From: Tranquillimonas rosea
GTDB taxonomy: Bacteria > Pseudomonadota > Alphaproteobacteria > Rhodobacterales > Rhodobacteraceae
Length of the DNA stretch: 64,000 bases
Assembly (NCBI RefSeq): GCF_900111315.1
Contig: NZ_FOGU01000010.1
Location: 103,666-167,665 of the forward strand
Reading direction: 5' to 3'
Below, piece after piece: positions 36,106 to 46,130 of this stretch. Numbering within the stretch: the stretch's first letter is position 1; the number at the start of each line of letters is the position of its first letter. The notes below the pieces were generated by a model. That model worked only from the letters and a program-made list of their open reading frames with translations, was not told the DNA's origin and did not search any database. The position numbers and the translations under genes were made by a program.

Positions 36106-37007
36106 CTTCGCCGAAAGAGACGCCGCATGCTGTACCACTGGCTCACGGCCACACCCGTCAGGATCAGGGCGAGCGCCGCGAAGAAGCGCGGCGGCAGCAC
36201 CTCGCCCAGCACCAGCGCGCCGAACGCCATGGACCACAGCGGCACCTGGTAGTTCACGAGGGTCATGAAGACCGACCCCGCCGTCCGGATCACGCTGACC
36301 CGGAGCATCGTGGCAAGCGCAGTGGGAACGAGCCCGAGAAAGACGATGGCAAAGCTCGGCGTCTCGCCCTGCCACCGGGGGACGCCTTCGGTCAGCAGCA
36401 TCGCGGGCACGAGGATCGCCGCCCCCACCGACAGCATCAGGGCGGTCAGCGCGATGGGGTCCACAGGCGGGCATCTACGGGTGACGATCGACGCGCAGGC
36501 ATAGCTGACGGCGGCGCAAAGGCACGCGAGGCGGCCCCACAATTCAGCCGCGCCGCCGGCCGGAGATGTCGCGTCTCCGCCAAGGAGTACCGCCGCGCCG
36601 ATAAAGCCCAGCGTCACGCCTGCCGCGCGGCGCAGATTCAGCGGCTCGTCCGAAAAGAAATGCGCGAGCGGCAGAACAAAGAGCGGCAGCGCGGCCATGC
36701 TCAGCCCGGCGAAGGCCGAGGGCACGTGCTGCTGGCCCCATGACAGCAGGAAGAACGGAAGCGCCGTCGACAGCGCCCCGATCGCCACGACATGCGCCCA
36801 GAACCGGCCGTCGCCGTGTGGCATCGGCCGCCGCATCACTCGCATAAGCGCCAGCATCGCCACGGCCCCCAGCGTCGTGCGCGCGCAGGCCACGGTCACC
36901 GGACCATAGCCCTGCAGCGCCACGCTCACCACCATGAACGTGCCGCCCCAGATCACGCCGAGCGCGGCGATGGACAGCCAGTTTGCGGTGGTCGGGGCCG
37001 CGACCAT
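36102..37007 (-). CDS. EamA/DMT family transporter
   Basis: A 301-residue membrane protein with ten predicted helices in two EamA repeats; the conserved repeat blocks appear as [15 protein letters not shown] near residue 17 and [10 protein letters not shown] near residue 165. DMT exporters move amino acids, metabolites or drugs outward; no substrate can be assigned. The stop codon overlaps the glmM stop region by 4 bp on the opposite strand. Confidence 0.85.
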   Translation of the reverse strand: MVAAPTTANWLSIAALGVIWGGTFMVVSVALQGYGPVTVACARTTLGAVAMLALMRVMRRPMPHGDGRFWAHVVAIGALSTALPFFLLSWGQQHVPSAFAGLSMAALPLFVLPLAHFFSDEPLNLRRAAGVTLGFIGAAVLLGGDATSPAGGAAELWGRLACLCAAVSYACASIVTRRCPPVDPIALTALMLSVGAAILVPAMLLTEGVPRWQGETPSFAIVFLGLVPTALATMLRVSVIRTAGSVFMTLVNYQVPLWSMAFGALVLGEVLPPRFFAALALILTGVAVSQWYSMRRLFRRS

Positions 37008-37031
37008 TTTCGTCCTTTCCTGACAGGACGA

Positions 37032-37055
37032 GGGCGCCCGCGATACCGGACGCCC
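37032..37055 (-). terminator. Hairpin after ilvC
   Basis: GGGCGCCCG (37032-37040) and CGGACGCCC (37047-37055) form a 9-bp stem with one G-U type pair, 25 bp beyond the ilvC stop. There is no T run, so termination strength is uncertain. Confidence 0.4.
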
Positions 37056-37080
37056 CCAGATTGCAGCAGTCTTGCCGCGA

Positions 37081-38238
<1,158 letters not shown>

Positions 38239-38694
38239 ATGCGTGACGATCTGGACAGACGGCTGCTGCGCCATCTTCACGCCGACCCGGCGCTGACGGC
38301 GACCGCGCTGGCGCGGCGCGCGGACACGACCGGCGCGGTGGCCGCCCGCCGGCTGGAGCGGCTGCGCGCCGACGGTGTGATCCGGGGCCGGCACGCGCGG
38401 ATCGACTGGCGGGCGCTCGGCTTCGAGGTCGAGGTCAGCCTGCGCGTCACGCTGGACAAGACCGAAAGCGGCGCCTTCGACCAATTCATCGCCGCGGCCC
38501 GACAGGTGCGCGAGGTGATCGAGATCCAGACATTCCTTGGCCGTGTCGACGTGCGCCTTGGCGTAATCGCGCGGTCGATGAGCCACTACCAGGAGATCTA
38601 CCGCGACCGCATCCTCGCCCTGCCGCATATCGCGGACATCGAGGCGCTGATGCACGTCGCGACGCTGAAGACCGAGTCGAGCCTGCCGATATGA
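38239..38694 (+). CDS. Lrp/AsnC family transcriptional regulator 1
   Basis: A 151-residue Lrp/AsnC protein: N-terminal winged HTH (about residues 3-60, with LDRRLLRHLHADPALTATAL and the recognition-helix part GAVAARRLERLRADGVI) followed by a RAM/ligand-binding domain. It is divergent from ilvC and so may control branched-chain amino acid synthesis or its own operon. It overlaps the next regulator gene by 4 bp (ATGA). Confidence 0.87.
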   Translation: MRDDLDRRLLRHLHADPALTATALARRADTTGAVAARRLERLRADGVIRGRHARIDWRALGFEVEVSLRVTLDKTESGAFDQFIAAARQVREVIEIQTFLGRVDVRLGVIARSMSHYQEIYRDRILALPHIADIEALMHVATLKTESSLPI

Positions 38695-39146
38695 CCGAGA
38701 TCGACGCCATCGACCGCACGCTGCTGCGCGAACTTTCGCTGGATGCCGGCCAATCCGCCGGGGCGCTTGCGCGGAAGGTGAACCTGAGCCAGCCGGCTAC
38801 CTACCGGCGCCTGCGGCGGCTCGAGGCGGCGGGCGTGCTGGCCGGGCGGTGGCTGGACCTCGACCTGGAGAGGCTGGGGCTGGGCGTCACCGTGTTCTTG
38901 GGCATCAAGCTGGCCACCAAGGGCCGGGTCAGCCTGCAGGATTTCGAGCGTGCCATCACCGCCATCCCCGAGGTGCAGAGCGTCCAGCATGTGCTCGGGC
39001 TGTACGATTACCGCCTTCGGGTCGTCGCGCGGGACCTGCCCGATTTCGAGCGCGTGCTGCGCCGGCGTATCATGACCCTGCCGGGGGTGGGCGAGGTCGA
39101 GGCGAACGTCCTTCTCAGCGAGGAAGTCCGCCCCGGTCCGATCTGA
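38691..39146 (+). CDS. Lrp/AsnC family transcriptional regulator 2
   Basis: A second 151-residue Lrp/AsnC protein of the same length, with HTH IDAIDRTLLRELSLDAGQSA and SQPATYRRLRRLEAAGVLAG and the RAM domain (about 70-150). It shares family architecture but not close sequence identity with the first, so the two are paralogues rather than a recent duplication. Overlapping frames imply equal synthesis and possible hetero-oligomers. Its 3' end overlaps the convergent UbiH-like gene by 32 bp. Confidence 0.87.
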   Translation: MTEIDAIDRTLLRELSLDAGQSAGALARKVNLSQPATYRRLRRLEAAGVLAGRWLDLDLERLGLGVTVFLGIKLATKGRVSLQDFERAITAIPEVQSVQHVLGLYDYRLRVVARDLPDFERVLRRRIMTLPGVGEVEANVLLSEEVRPGPI

Positions 39147-40347
39147 CCTCAGTGTCGCCAAGCCCCGCGCGCATGATCTTCCGCCGCAGCGGGGCCAGGC
39201 CATGAACCGCGCTCAGCCCGGCGGTGCGTGCCGCCTGGGCCAACGGCCTGTCCGACTTGCAGACGCGGTTGAACAGGTCGATCACCGCGGCGCGGGCATG
39301 GACGTCGCGCGTGCGCCCCTTCTCGAACGCCGCCAGCATCTCGTCACCGCCCAGCGTTTCGCGGTGACGCTCGGCCAGGTTGAGCAGAAGCGCCACGTCC
39401 ACGAGCGAGGTGTTCAGCCCCTGCGCCCCGATGGGAGGCAGCACGTGGGCCGCTTCGGCCAGAATGGCGGTGCGGCGGGCGGTCATGCGGTGGGCGGTCT
39501 GCGTGATGACCGGCCATGCCCGGATCGGCGTCACGGGTGTCATCCGCCCGAGGATGTCGCAGGAGCGCAGGCGCAGTGTCTCGGCAAAGGTCTCTGCCGG
39601 GCCGGCGCGCAGTTCGGCGCTGCGCGGGCCGTCGTCCATCCAGACGATCGCCGAGGCGGGCTGTCCGTCGTGGTCGGGCAGGGGGACCGTGGTGAAGGCG
39701 CCGCCCGAATTGTAGATTTCGGTCGAGATGTTGCCGTGCGGCACGGGATGGGTGACGGCAAAGGCCAGCGCGGTCTGCCCGTAGCGCGTCGTGTCGACGC
39801 CGATCCCGGTGGCCTGCCGGACGGGCGAGGCGCGGCCGTCGGCGCCCAGCACCAGGCGGGCGGTCAGATGCGTGCCGTCGTCCAGCCGCACCCGCGCTTC
39901 GCGGTCGCGGACCAGCATTTCCGAGAACCCGGTGCCGAGCCGCAGGTCGACCCGCGGCATCTCCGACAGGATCGCGGCCAGTTCGCGCCGGGTGCGCCAG
40001 TTCGGGATGTTCCAGCCGAAACTGTCATGGCCCAGGTCGCGCGCCTCGAAGGACCGCCGCTCGCGTTCCGCCGGCGGCCAGCCGGTCGTGTCGATGACCC
40101 GCAGCACCTCGAGCGGCGTGGCATGGGGGGCCAGCGTTTCCCACAAGCCCAGCCGGTCGAACAGGGCGCGGGCGGGCCGCAGGTAGGCGGTCGAGCGCAG
40201 GTCCGAGCCGGCCGCATCGGCGCTGTCGGCCGGAACGGAGGGATCGACGATGCAGACCGAGAACCCGGCTCGCGCCAGCCCGGCGGCGGTCACCATGCCG
40301 GCGATACCGGCGCCCGAGACGAGAATATCGACTGTGGCGTGTGTCAT
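39115..40347 (-). CDS. UbiH/COQ6-type FAD monooxygenase
   Basis: A 410-residue FAD-dependent aromatic hydroxylase of the UbiH/VisC/COQ6 family, probably acting in ubiquinone ring hydroxylation. It has the N-terminal GSGAGIAGMVTA-type FAD motif (here SGAGIAGMVTAAGLA, about residues 10-24), LGADGRASPVRQATGI (the conserved GADG motif, about 163-178), and the second FAD motif AAHVLPPIGAQGLNTSLVDV (about 299-318). UbiH, UbiF and UbiL-type cannot be separated by reading. The ATG at 40347 is fixed by the FAD motif; the open frame extends upstream across the next gene only as a shadow. Confidence 0.85.
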   Translation of the reverse strand: MTHATVDILVSGAGIAGMVTAAGLARAGFSVCIVDPSVPADSADAAGSDLRSTAYLRPARALFDRLGLWETLAPHATPLEVLRVIDTTGWPPAERERRSFEARDLGHDSFGWNIPNWRTRRELAAILSEMPRVDLRLGTGFSEMLVRDREARVRLDDGTHLTARLVLGADGRASPVRQATGIGVDTTRYGQTALAFAVTHPVPHGNISTEIYNSGGAFTTVPLPDHDGQPASAIVWMDDGPRSAELRAGPAETFAETLRLRSCDILGRMTPVTPIRAWPVITQTAHRMTARRTAILAEAAHVLPPIGAQGLNTSLVDVALLLNLAERHRETLGGDEMLAAFEKGRTRDVHARAAVIDLFNRVCKSDRPLAQAARTAGLSAVHGLAPLRRKIMRAGLGDTEVRSDRGGLPR

Positions 40348-40357
40348 GCCATCGAAC

Positions 40358-41032
40358 CTAGGCCGCCGGCGGGGCGGGGAAATGCGCCGCGTCGCGCAGT
40401 CGCAGCAGGAAACCGCCCAGATCGTCCGTGTGATGGTGGATATGCGGCGCCTCGGTCGCTTCGGGCGCCACGTGAACGGTGCGCAGCCCCAGAGCATGTG
40501 GCACTTCGAGGTTGCGGGGATCATCCTCGAACATCGCCGCGGCGGCGGTTTCCACGCCGTCCCGCGCGAACACCCTCTCGAACGCGGCGCGTTCGGGTTT
40601 CGGGCGGTAGCCGGCGTGCTCGACGCCGTAGATTGCATCGAACGCATCGCCAAGGCCGCGGGCCCCGGCCACCCGCGCGGCGTAGGGTGCCGAGCCGTTG
40701 GTGTAGATGATCTTGCGCCCGGGCAGCGCGCCGATCGCCTCGGCGAGTGTCGGGTCCGGGGCCAGATCCGCGAGATCGATCCGGTGCACGTCCTCAAGAT
40801 AGCCGACCGGATCGACCCCGTGCTCGGCCATCAGCCCGGCAAGCGTGGTGCCGTAGCGCTGCCAGTAGTCCTGGCGCAGGCGATCGGCGTGGTCCTTTTC
40901 CATCCCCAGGGTGCGGTTCATCCACGCCGTCATCCGCCGCTCGATCTGGTCGAAGAGCCGCGCCTCGGGCGGGTAGAGCGTGTTGTCGAGGTCGAAGACC
41001 CAGGTGCGCACATGGGCGAAATCGTCGGTCAT
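40358..41032 (-). CDS. HAD-family pyrimidine 5'-nucleotidase
   Basis: A 224-residue haloacid dehalogenase-type phosphatase. Motif I is WVFDLDNTLYPPEA (nucleophile Asp14, acid Asp16), motif II IIYTNGSAPY (about 109-118), and motif IV MFEDDPRNLEVPHALGL (about 165-181). The YPPEARLFDQI segment after motif I is typical of the bacterial pyrimidine 5'-nucleotidase group. Its stop is 10 bp from the UbiH-like start on the same strand, so the two are probably co-transcribed. Confidence 0.85.
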   Translation of the reverse strand: MTDDFAHVRTWVFDLDNTLYPPEARLFDQIERRMTAWMNRTLGMEKDHADRLRQDYWQRYGTTLAGLMAEHGVDPVGYLEDVHRIDLADLAPDPTLAEAIGALPGRKIIYTNGSAPYAARVAGARGLGDAFDAIYGVEHAGYRPKPERAAFERVFARDGVETAAAAMFEDDPRNLEVPHALGLRTVHVAPEATEAPHIHHHTDDLGGFLLRLRDAAHFPAPPAA

Positions 41033-41135
41033 GGGCGCACCGTATGTGGCCCGCGTGCCATGCGCAATCGGGCCGGCGCCTTGCACGGCCCGTGGCCGCG
41101 GCGCTAGGCTGCGACAGGTTCTAGGAGGCACGGCG

Positions 41136-41786
41136 ATGGCCGAGACGAAGGCGGGCCAGAGGGACGCCTACCAACTGATCCTCGAAGCGATCGACATCGG
41201 GATCTACAAGCCCGGAGACCGGCTGGTGGAATCCGAGCTCGCCGACCGTTTCGGCGTCTCCCGCACGCCGATCCGCGAGGCGCTGCAGCGGCTCGAGACT
41301 CAGTCGATGCTGACGCGCGACGGGCGGTCGTTGATCGTGGCGTCGCTCGACCACAACCAGCTGGCCGAGCTCTATGTCGTCCGCACCGAGCTCGAAGGTC
41401 TCGCCGCACGACTGGCGGCGCGCCACGCCGCGCCCGAGGAGATCCGAGTGCTGCGGCAGATGGCGCACGAGGACCGGGCGCTGCTGAACGAGCCGGCGGC
41501 GCTTGCGCGGGCGAACCGGCGGTTTCACAAGCAGATCCACCTGGCCTCGCACAATCGCTACCTCGTGCAGCAGCTCGACCTGGTGCATCGCTTCATGGCG
41601 CTGATGGCGACCACGTCGCTCGCCGTGGACGGGCGCGGAGAGCACGCCCTGGACGAGCACGACCATATCGTCGCCGCGATCGAGGCCGGAGACGGAGACG
41701 CGGCGAGCGAGGCGGTGAAGGCCCATATTTCCAAGGCATTCGAGACGCGGCTCAGGCTGGATGCCGCGCGCGAGGCGGCGGAGTAG
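41136..41786 (+). CDS. GntR family transcriptional regulator, FCD type
   Basis: A 216-residue regulator: N-terminal winged HTH (about residues 8-72, with DRLVESELADRFGVSRTPIREALQ split by the usual motif) and an FCD ligand-binding domain with metal-ligand-like ARANRRFHKQIHLASHN and DEHDHIVAAIEAGD. FCD regulators usually respond to small carboxylates or sugar acids, but the target is unknown. TAGGAGG precedes the ATG. Its 3' end overlaps the convergent glycosyltransferase gene by 35 bp. Confidence 0.88.
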   Translation: MAETKAGQRDAYQLILEAIDIGIYKPGDRLVESELADRFGVSRTPIREALQRLETQSMLTRDGRSLIVASLDHNQLAELYVVRTELEGLAARLAARHAAPEEIRVLRQMAHEDRALLNEPAALARANRRFHKQIHLASHNRYLVQQLDLVHRFMALMATTSLAVDGRGEHALDEHDHIVAAIEAGDGDAASEAVKAHISKAFETRLRLDAAREAAE

Positions 41787-43632
41787 CGTCGGGCGGCGAC
41801 ACGCCATGCGCCGTCTTGTCCCAGAAGAACGGCCGGGTGATGCACTGGATCAGGCCCCGCCACGCGGCGGCCGTGGCCAGCATGAAATAGAAGGGCAGCG
41901 TCGGCAGCCAGGGGATCAGCCAGCTCTGCCCGCCCATCCGCAGCGCAAGGACCTGGGAGGTCAGCGTCATGACGCCCGACAGCCCCACCGTCAGGCTGAT
42001 CAGAAGCGACGGGAGCGGCCCCAACCCCTGCCACGGATGCGGCAGCCCCAGGGCGAGCAGCACGAGGGTCCACAGGAGCGGCGCCCCGAGGAACCCCGCC
42101 AACGTCCCGAGGAACAGCATCTGCACCCCCAGGAACCGCCACGCCCCCAGTTGCCGCAGCAGCCGAAGCGGATTGCGCATATGTACCGCCCAGGTCATCG
42201 CGTAGCCCTTGAGCCAGCGCGAGCGTTGCCGGATCCACGTCCAGACCCGGCAATTCGCCTCTTCCAGAGTGTCGGTGTCGACGAGCTCGGTGCGATAGCC
42301 ATGCCGGGCGAGCCGCAGTCCCAGCTCGGCATCCTCGGTCACGTTGTGGGCGTCCCATGCGCCGAGCGCCTCGAGCGCGTCGCGCCGGAAAAACAGGGTC
42401 GTGCCCCCCAGCGGCAGCACCAGCCCCATCCGCGCGAGCCCCGGCAGCACCACGCCGAACCACACCGAGTATTCGACGGCAAAGCACCGCGACAGCCAGT
42501 TGGCGCGCGGATTGTAGAAGCCCAGCCGGCCTTGCAGGCACGCGACCTCGGGGGGCGCGGCGCGGAACCCGGCGACCACCTTGTCCAGCTGATCGGGTGC
42601 GGGCATGTCCTCGGCGTCGTAGATTCCGACGATCTCGCCCCGGCAGAGGTCGAGCGCATAGTTCATCGCCCGCGGCTTGGTCTTGAGCGCGCCGCGCGGC
42701 ACCGTCACGGGCGTCATCCACGGGGGCAGGTCGGCCTCGGCCAAGGCGGCGCGGGTGGTCGCGTCGTCCTCTTCGACCACCAGCCATGCCTCGATCAGCG
42801 CGCGGGGATAGGTCAGGCGCGACAACCGTGCCACCAGCGTCCCGGCGATGGCCCGTTCCCGGTGCAGCGGGATCAAGAGCGAGACGCGCGGCAGGCGCAT
42901 GGGAACGACGTTGCGGGCCGGCTGTCGGGGGATCTGCGGCCCGTGCTCGGGTGCCCGCGCAACGATCCCGGCCAGCAGGGCTGTGTTCGCCACGAGCGTC
43001 AGGATCGCCAGCCCGAGCGCCACGGAAAAGCTCGTCTGCGGCGCCGCCACGACCAGCGCGAGCGTCGCCAGCGTCAGGACCAGCAGCTTGGCCCGGAACG
43101 CCCAGCCCACCAGGCTGCGGCAGCTTTCGTCCGTCGACGTGCGCGTCTCGGCCCGTCGCGCCAGTTCCGGCCCCGCCGCCTCGGCGACCAGCGCGGCCAC
43201 CTGTTCCTGCGTGGCGACCATGGGACGCATCGTGCCCACCGCTGCCCGCAGCCGTTGCGCATGGGTCCGCAGCAGTTCCGGTCGGGCCGTCGCCAGTGGC
43301 ACCGGCCCCCGCCACCGCCGCAGGGGCACGAGGCCGTTCGCGAGGCACCATTCGGGCCCGAGCCGGCGGACGAGGCCCCGGTCGGGGCGCATGTCCCCGT
43401 GGCAGGTCTCGATCTCGAACTGCCGGGCCAGGGCCTGCGCCAGGGTCTCGGCCCGCACAGCCCCTTCGGCCAGCAGGATCTCTCCAAGCCGCGCGGCCTC
43501 ACGCTCCTGCCGGGCGAGCGCGCTCTCGATCGTGTCGGCGGGAAGCCCGCCGTCCCGCAGGACCTCGCCCAGAAGCGGGCGGTCTGCACGTTCCCACACG
43601 GGAAGCGGGCGGGTCGGACCGGGTCGGAACAT
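41752..43632 (-). CDS. GT2 membrane glycosyltransferase with N-terminal GspE-like domain
   Basis: A 626-residue protein. Residues about 1-160 resemble the GspE/MshE N-terminal domain (LGEVLRDGG...LGEILLAEGAVRAETLAQALARQ), followed by two membrane helices (about 180-225), a GT2 cellulose-synthase-like catalytic domain with DxD-type YDAEDMP (about 338-344), TEDAELG and QRSRWLKG (QxxRW), and four C-terminal membrane helices. This domain order occurs in bacteriophage N4 adsorption protein B-type transferases, which make surface polysaccharide. The acceptor and sugar are unknown. No polysaccharide cluster surrounds it. Confidence 0.85.
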   Translation of the reverse strand: MFRPGPTRPLPVWERADRPLLGEVLRDGGLPADTIESALARQEREAARLGEILLAEGAVRAETLAQALARQFEIETCHGDMRPDRGLVRRLGPEWCLANGLVPLRRWRGPVPLATARPELLRTHAQRLRAAVGTMRPMVATQEQVAALVAEAAGPELARRAETRTSTDESCRSLVGWAFRAKLLVLTLATLALVVAAPQTSFSVALGLAILTLVANTALLAGIVARAPEHGPQIPRQPARNVVPMRLPRVSLLIPLHRERAIAGTLVARLSRLTYPRALIEAWLVVEEDDATTRAALAEADLPPWMTPVTVPRGALKTKPRAMNYALDLCRGEIVGIYDAEDMPAPDQLDKVVAGFRAAPPEVACLQGRLGFYNPRANWLSRCFAVEYSVWFGVVLPGLARMGLVLPLGGTTLFFRRDALEALGAWDAHNVTEDAELGLRLARHGYRTELVDTDTLEEANCRVWTWIRQRSRWLKGYAMTWAVHMRNPLRLLRQLGAWRFLGVQMLFLGTLAGFLGAPLLWTLVLLALGLPHPWQGLGPLPSLLISLTVGLSGVMTLTSQVLALRMGGQSWLIPWLPTLPFYFMLATAAAWRGLIQCITRPFFWDKTAHGVSPPDATPPPRARHPA

Positions 43633-43687
43633 GGGCGGCCTTCTGGCTCGGGCATCGGTGCCCAGAGCCTCGCCGCCGGCCGGTTAA

Positions 43688-43704
43688 GGCCGCGTTAAGC
43701 GGCC
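43688..43704 (-). terminator. Possible terminator after carA
   Basis: GGCCGC / GCGGCC perfect 6-bp stem with a TTAAC-type loop, immediately after the carA stop. The following bases on the minus strand are TTAACC, so the T run is weak. Confidence 0.4.
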
Positions 43705-44856
43705 TCAGCCCATCGCATTGGTGAAACGCTCGAACAGGTAATAGCTGTCCTGCGGGCCGGGACTGGCCTCGGGATGGTACTGGACCGAAAACACTGGCCG
43801 GTCGGCCATCCGGATGCCGCAGTTCGAGCCGTCGAACAGCGAGACATGCGTCTCCTGCACCTTGTCGGGCAGGGTCTGGCTGTCCACGGTGAAGCCGTGG
43901 TTCATCGACGTGATCTCGACCTTGCCGGTGGACAGGTCCTTGACCGGGTGGTTCGCGCCGTGGTGGCCGTGGTTCATCTTCACCGTCCGCGCCCCAAGCG
44001 CCAGCGCCAGGATCTGGTGGCCCAGGCAGACGCCGAAGACCGGCATGTCACGCTTTGCCATCACCTCCTGCAGCATCGGCACCGAGTATTCGCCGGTCGC
44101 CGCCGGGTCCCCGGGCCCGTTCGACAGGAACAACCCCTCGGGATCGTGGGCGAGGACGTCGTCGGCACTCGCCGTCGCGGGCAGCACGGTGACGTCGCAG
44201 CCGGCGCTGGCCAGGCAGCGCAGGATGTTCCGCTTGGCGCCGTAGTCGATCGCCACGACCCGCCTCCCCGGCGTGTCCCGCCGGGTATATCCCTCGGGCC
44301 AGGCCCACCGCATCTCGTCCCAGCGATAGGTCTGTGCACAGGTCACGTCCCGCGCCAGGTCCAGCCCGACGAGCCCCGGAAAGGCGCGGGCCGCGGCGAC
44401 CAGCGCCTCGATGTCGAAATTGCCCTCGGGGTCGTGGGCCAGCGCGACATGCGGCGCGCCCTGTTGCCGGATCGCGCGTGTCAGCCGACGTGTGTCCAGC
44501 CCCCCGATCCCGATCCGGCCCCGGCGGCGCAGCCATTCCTCCAGCCGGTCGGTTGCCCGCCAGTTCGACGGGTCGGTCGGATCCCACTTCACGACCATCC
44601 CTGCGGCAACGGGTTCCGCGGTTTCGTCATCCTCGGGATTGACGCCCGTATTGCCCACGTGGGGGAACGTGAAGGTGACGATCTGCCCGGCATAGGAGGG
44701 ATCGGTCATGATCTCCTGGTAGCCGGTCATCGCGGTGTTGAAGCACAGCTCCGCCTCGGTCTGGCCGGTGGCGCCGAAGCCTGTGCCGTAGAACAGCGTG
44801 CCGTCGGCGAGGGCGAGGCAGGCGGTCGGGCGGGACGACGCCGGGCTGGCGGGCAT
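43705..44856 (-). CDS. carA: Carbamoyl-phosphate synthase small subunit
   Basis: Glutaminase subunit of carbamoyl-phosphate synthase, feeding arginine and pyrimidine synthesis. The 383-residue protein has the N-terminal small-subunit domain (TGYQEIMTDPSYAGQIVTFT) and a class I amidotransferase domain with LSNGPGDP, the nucleophile Cys in VFGVCLGHQILALALGA and the His-Glu in QYHPEASPGP. The ATG at 44856 has an AGGAG site 8 bp upstream and a promoter whose start site leaves a leader of ~28 nt, so the TTG at 44880 is rejected. carB is not in the window. Confidence 0.95.
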   Translation of the reverse strand: MPASPASSRPTACLALADGTLFYGTGFGATGQTEAELCFNTAMTGYQEIMTDPSYAGQIVTFTFPHVGNTGVNPEDDETAEPVAAGMVVKWDPTDPSNWRATDRLEEWLRRRGRIGIGGLDTRRLTRAIRQQGAPHVALAHDPEGNFDIEALVAAARAFPGLVGLDLARDVTCAQTYRWDEMRWAWPEGYTRRDTPGRRVVAIDYGAKRNILRCLASAGCDVTVLPATASADDVLAHDPEGLFLSNGPGDPAATGEYSVPMLQEVMAKRDMPVFGVCLGHQILALALGARTVKMNHGHHGANHPVKDLSTGKVEITSMNHGFTVDSQTLPDKVQETHVSLFDGSNCGIRMADRPVFSVQYHPEASPGPQDSYYLFERFTNAMG

Positions 44857-44889
44857 GGGGCGGCTCCTGGGTGGGGTCAAATCTGCGCG

Positions 44890-44918
44890 AACCTATGTCC
44901 GCGCGGGGCGGCGGTCAA
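44890..44918 (-). promoter_or_regulatory. Probable carA promoter
   Basis: On the minus strand TTGACC (44918-44913), 17-bp spacer, TAGGTT (44895-44890), placing the start of transcription near 44884 and 28 bp before the carA ATG. Confidence 0.55.
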
Positions 44919-45055
44919 GGCAGGCACGGCGATGTGTTTCGGCGCGAAATCACCGCCTTGAGCGATCGTGGCCCGCGTTGTGGTCGCCGGGGCATTGCGA
45001 TAGTGTCGGAGCGCTGTGGAACCGCCCGGATCCGGGCATCGGAAGGATGAGTCAG

Positions 45056-45517
45056 ATGGACATGCGCAGCCGCGTCGCGTCGGCATTGAAAGACGCGATG
45101 AAGCAGAAGGACGCCGCGCGCCTCAGCACGCTCCGGCTCATCAACGCCGCGATCAAGGACCGCGACATCGCGCTGCGCGGCGAGGGCGAGGATGGCGGCG
45201 TGACCGACGCCGAGGTGATCGGCATCCTGGGCAAGATGGTCCGACAGCGCCAGGAAAGCGCGCGCGCCTATGAAGAGGGCGGCCGCCTCGAACTGGCCGA
45301 GCGCGAACTGACCGAGATCGAGATCATCCAGGAGTTCCTACCCCGGCAGATGTCCGAGGGTGAGGTCGACGCCGCGATAGACACCGCCATCGCCGAGACC
45401 AACGCCGGCTCGATCCGCGACATGGGCCGCGTCATGGGCGTCCTCAAGGACCGCCATGCCGGCCAGATGGATTTCGGCGCCGTCGGCCCCAGGGTCAAGA
45501 AACGCCTCTCCGCCTGA
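45056..45517 (+). CDS. GatB/YqeY domain protein
   Basis: A 153-residue alpha-helical protein of the GatB/YqeY family, related to the tail domain of the aminoacyl-tRNA amidotransferase subunit GatB and possibly tRNA-binding. Family blocks are LSTLRLINAAIKDRDIA (about residues 24-40), IIQEFLPRQMSEGEVDAAI (about 94-112) and DMGRVMGVLKDRHAGQMDFGAV (C-terminal). ATG 45056 has GGAAGG 9 bp upstream; a closer ATG at 45047 would put that site one base away, so the later start is preferred. It is often near carA and dnaG in this group. Confidence 0.85.
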   Translation: MDMRSRVASALKDAMKQKDAARLSTLRLINAAIKDRDIALRGEGEDGGVTDAEVIGILGKMVRQRQESARAYEEGGRLELAERELTEIEIIQEFLPRQMSEGEVDAAIDTAIAETNAGSIRDMGRVMGVLKDRHAGQMDFGAVGPRVKKRLSA

Positions 45518-45522
45518 CCCGC

Positions 45523-45590
45523 GCTTCTTCTGTCCGGAAATATCCCGGGGGAGTCGCCGCAGGCGACGGGGGCGGCGCCCCCGCACTCCG
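45523..45590 (-). repeat. Double-hairpin intergenic element, copy 5
   Basis: Core GGAAATATCCCGGGGGAG with hairpins GTCGCCGC-AGGCGAC and GGGGGCGGCGCCCCC. It lies at the yqeY/DUF2244 convergent junction, 3 bp from the DUF2244 stop codon. Confidence 0.75.
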
Positions 45591-45593
45591 TCG

Positions 45594-46130
45594 CTATGGC
45601 GCCAGCCCCCCGAGCAGCCGCTTGAGTTGCTCGTAGAGCCCGGTGCGCTCGTCCTCGCTCAGGAACGCCCCGATCTCGACTTCGCGCCCTGCGCCCGAGA
45701 GGGTGACATAGTTGGCCACCGGCCCTCCCGTCTCGTGCAACTCGACGCGGACCCAGTAGGGATTGGCGTGCCATTCCTGCGCCTCGCCGCGCGGATTGGT
45801 GCGTTTCAGCTCGATCCGGTCAGACCAGAGCGTCAGTTCCTCGTGGATCTCGCCGTCCCGGTACGAGCGCTGGAGAAAGTAGTAGAGCGCCCACAGTGCC
45901 CCCAGCAGGAACGGCAGCAGCCCCCAGAGCACGACGGTCCCGAGGACGGGGATCAGCGGTACCATCAGCAACGCGAAGGTGATCGCGATGAACCACACGA
46001 AGCCTTCCTTGGGAAGCGAGCGGTGGGGCCAGAGATGCGCATGTGCCAGAGGAGCGCCGCCCTCATGTGAAAAGGCCCCGGTCTGAGTGACCGGGGCCCC
46101 TTCGATCATGTGATCCCAGAGCAGGGGCAT
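45594..46130 (-). CDS. DUF2244 membrane protein downstream of ctaD
   Basis: A 178-residue protein with the DUF2244 signature: a conserved LWPHRSLPKEGF block (about residues 33-44), two membrane helices (about 45-90) and a cytosolic C-terminal part with WHANPYWVRVEL. The function is unknown; its position 10 bp after ctaD suggests a link with cytochrome oxidase. The first 30 residues are uncertain because they are encoded by a terminator-like hairpin of ctaD; other candidate starts are 46109 (ATG) or a CTG just before the conserved block. Confidence 0.7.
   Translation of the reverse strand: MPLLWDHMIEGAPVTQTGAFSHEGGAPLAHAHLWPHRSLPKEGFVWFIAITFALLMVPLIPVLGTVVLWGLLPFLLGALWALYYFLQRSYRDGEIHEELTLWSDRIELKRTNPRGEAQEWHANPYWVRVELHETGGPVANYVTLSGAGREVEIGAFLSEDERTGLYEQLKRLLGGLAP
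46070..46098 (-). terminator. Intrinsic-type terminator downstream of ctaD, inside the DUF2244 frame
   Basis: Perfect 10-bp stem GGCCCCGGTC / GACCGGGGCC with a 5-base loop (46074-46098), followed on the minus strand by TTTT. It lies 43 bp past the ctaD stop and within the first codons predicted for DUF2244. Confidence 0.7.

Noticed and set aside
41980..43720. Long plus-strand open frames (up to 645 codons) across the GT2 gene
   Set aside because: They lack any family signature and are complementary to the GT2 gene with intact DxD and QxxRW motifs.
44857..44880. TTG start of carA at 44880
   Set aside because: It has no ribosome site and would lie at or upstream of the predicted transcript start; the ATG at 44856 has AGGAG 8 bp upstream.
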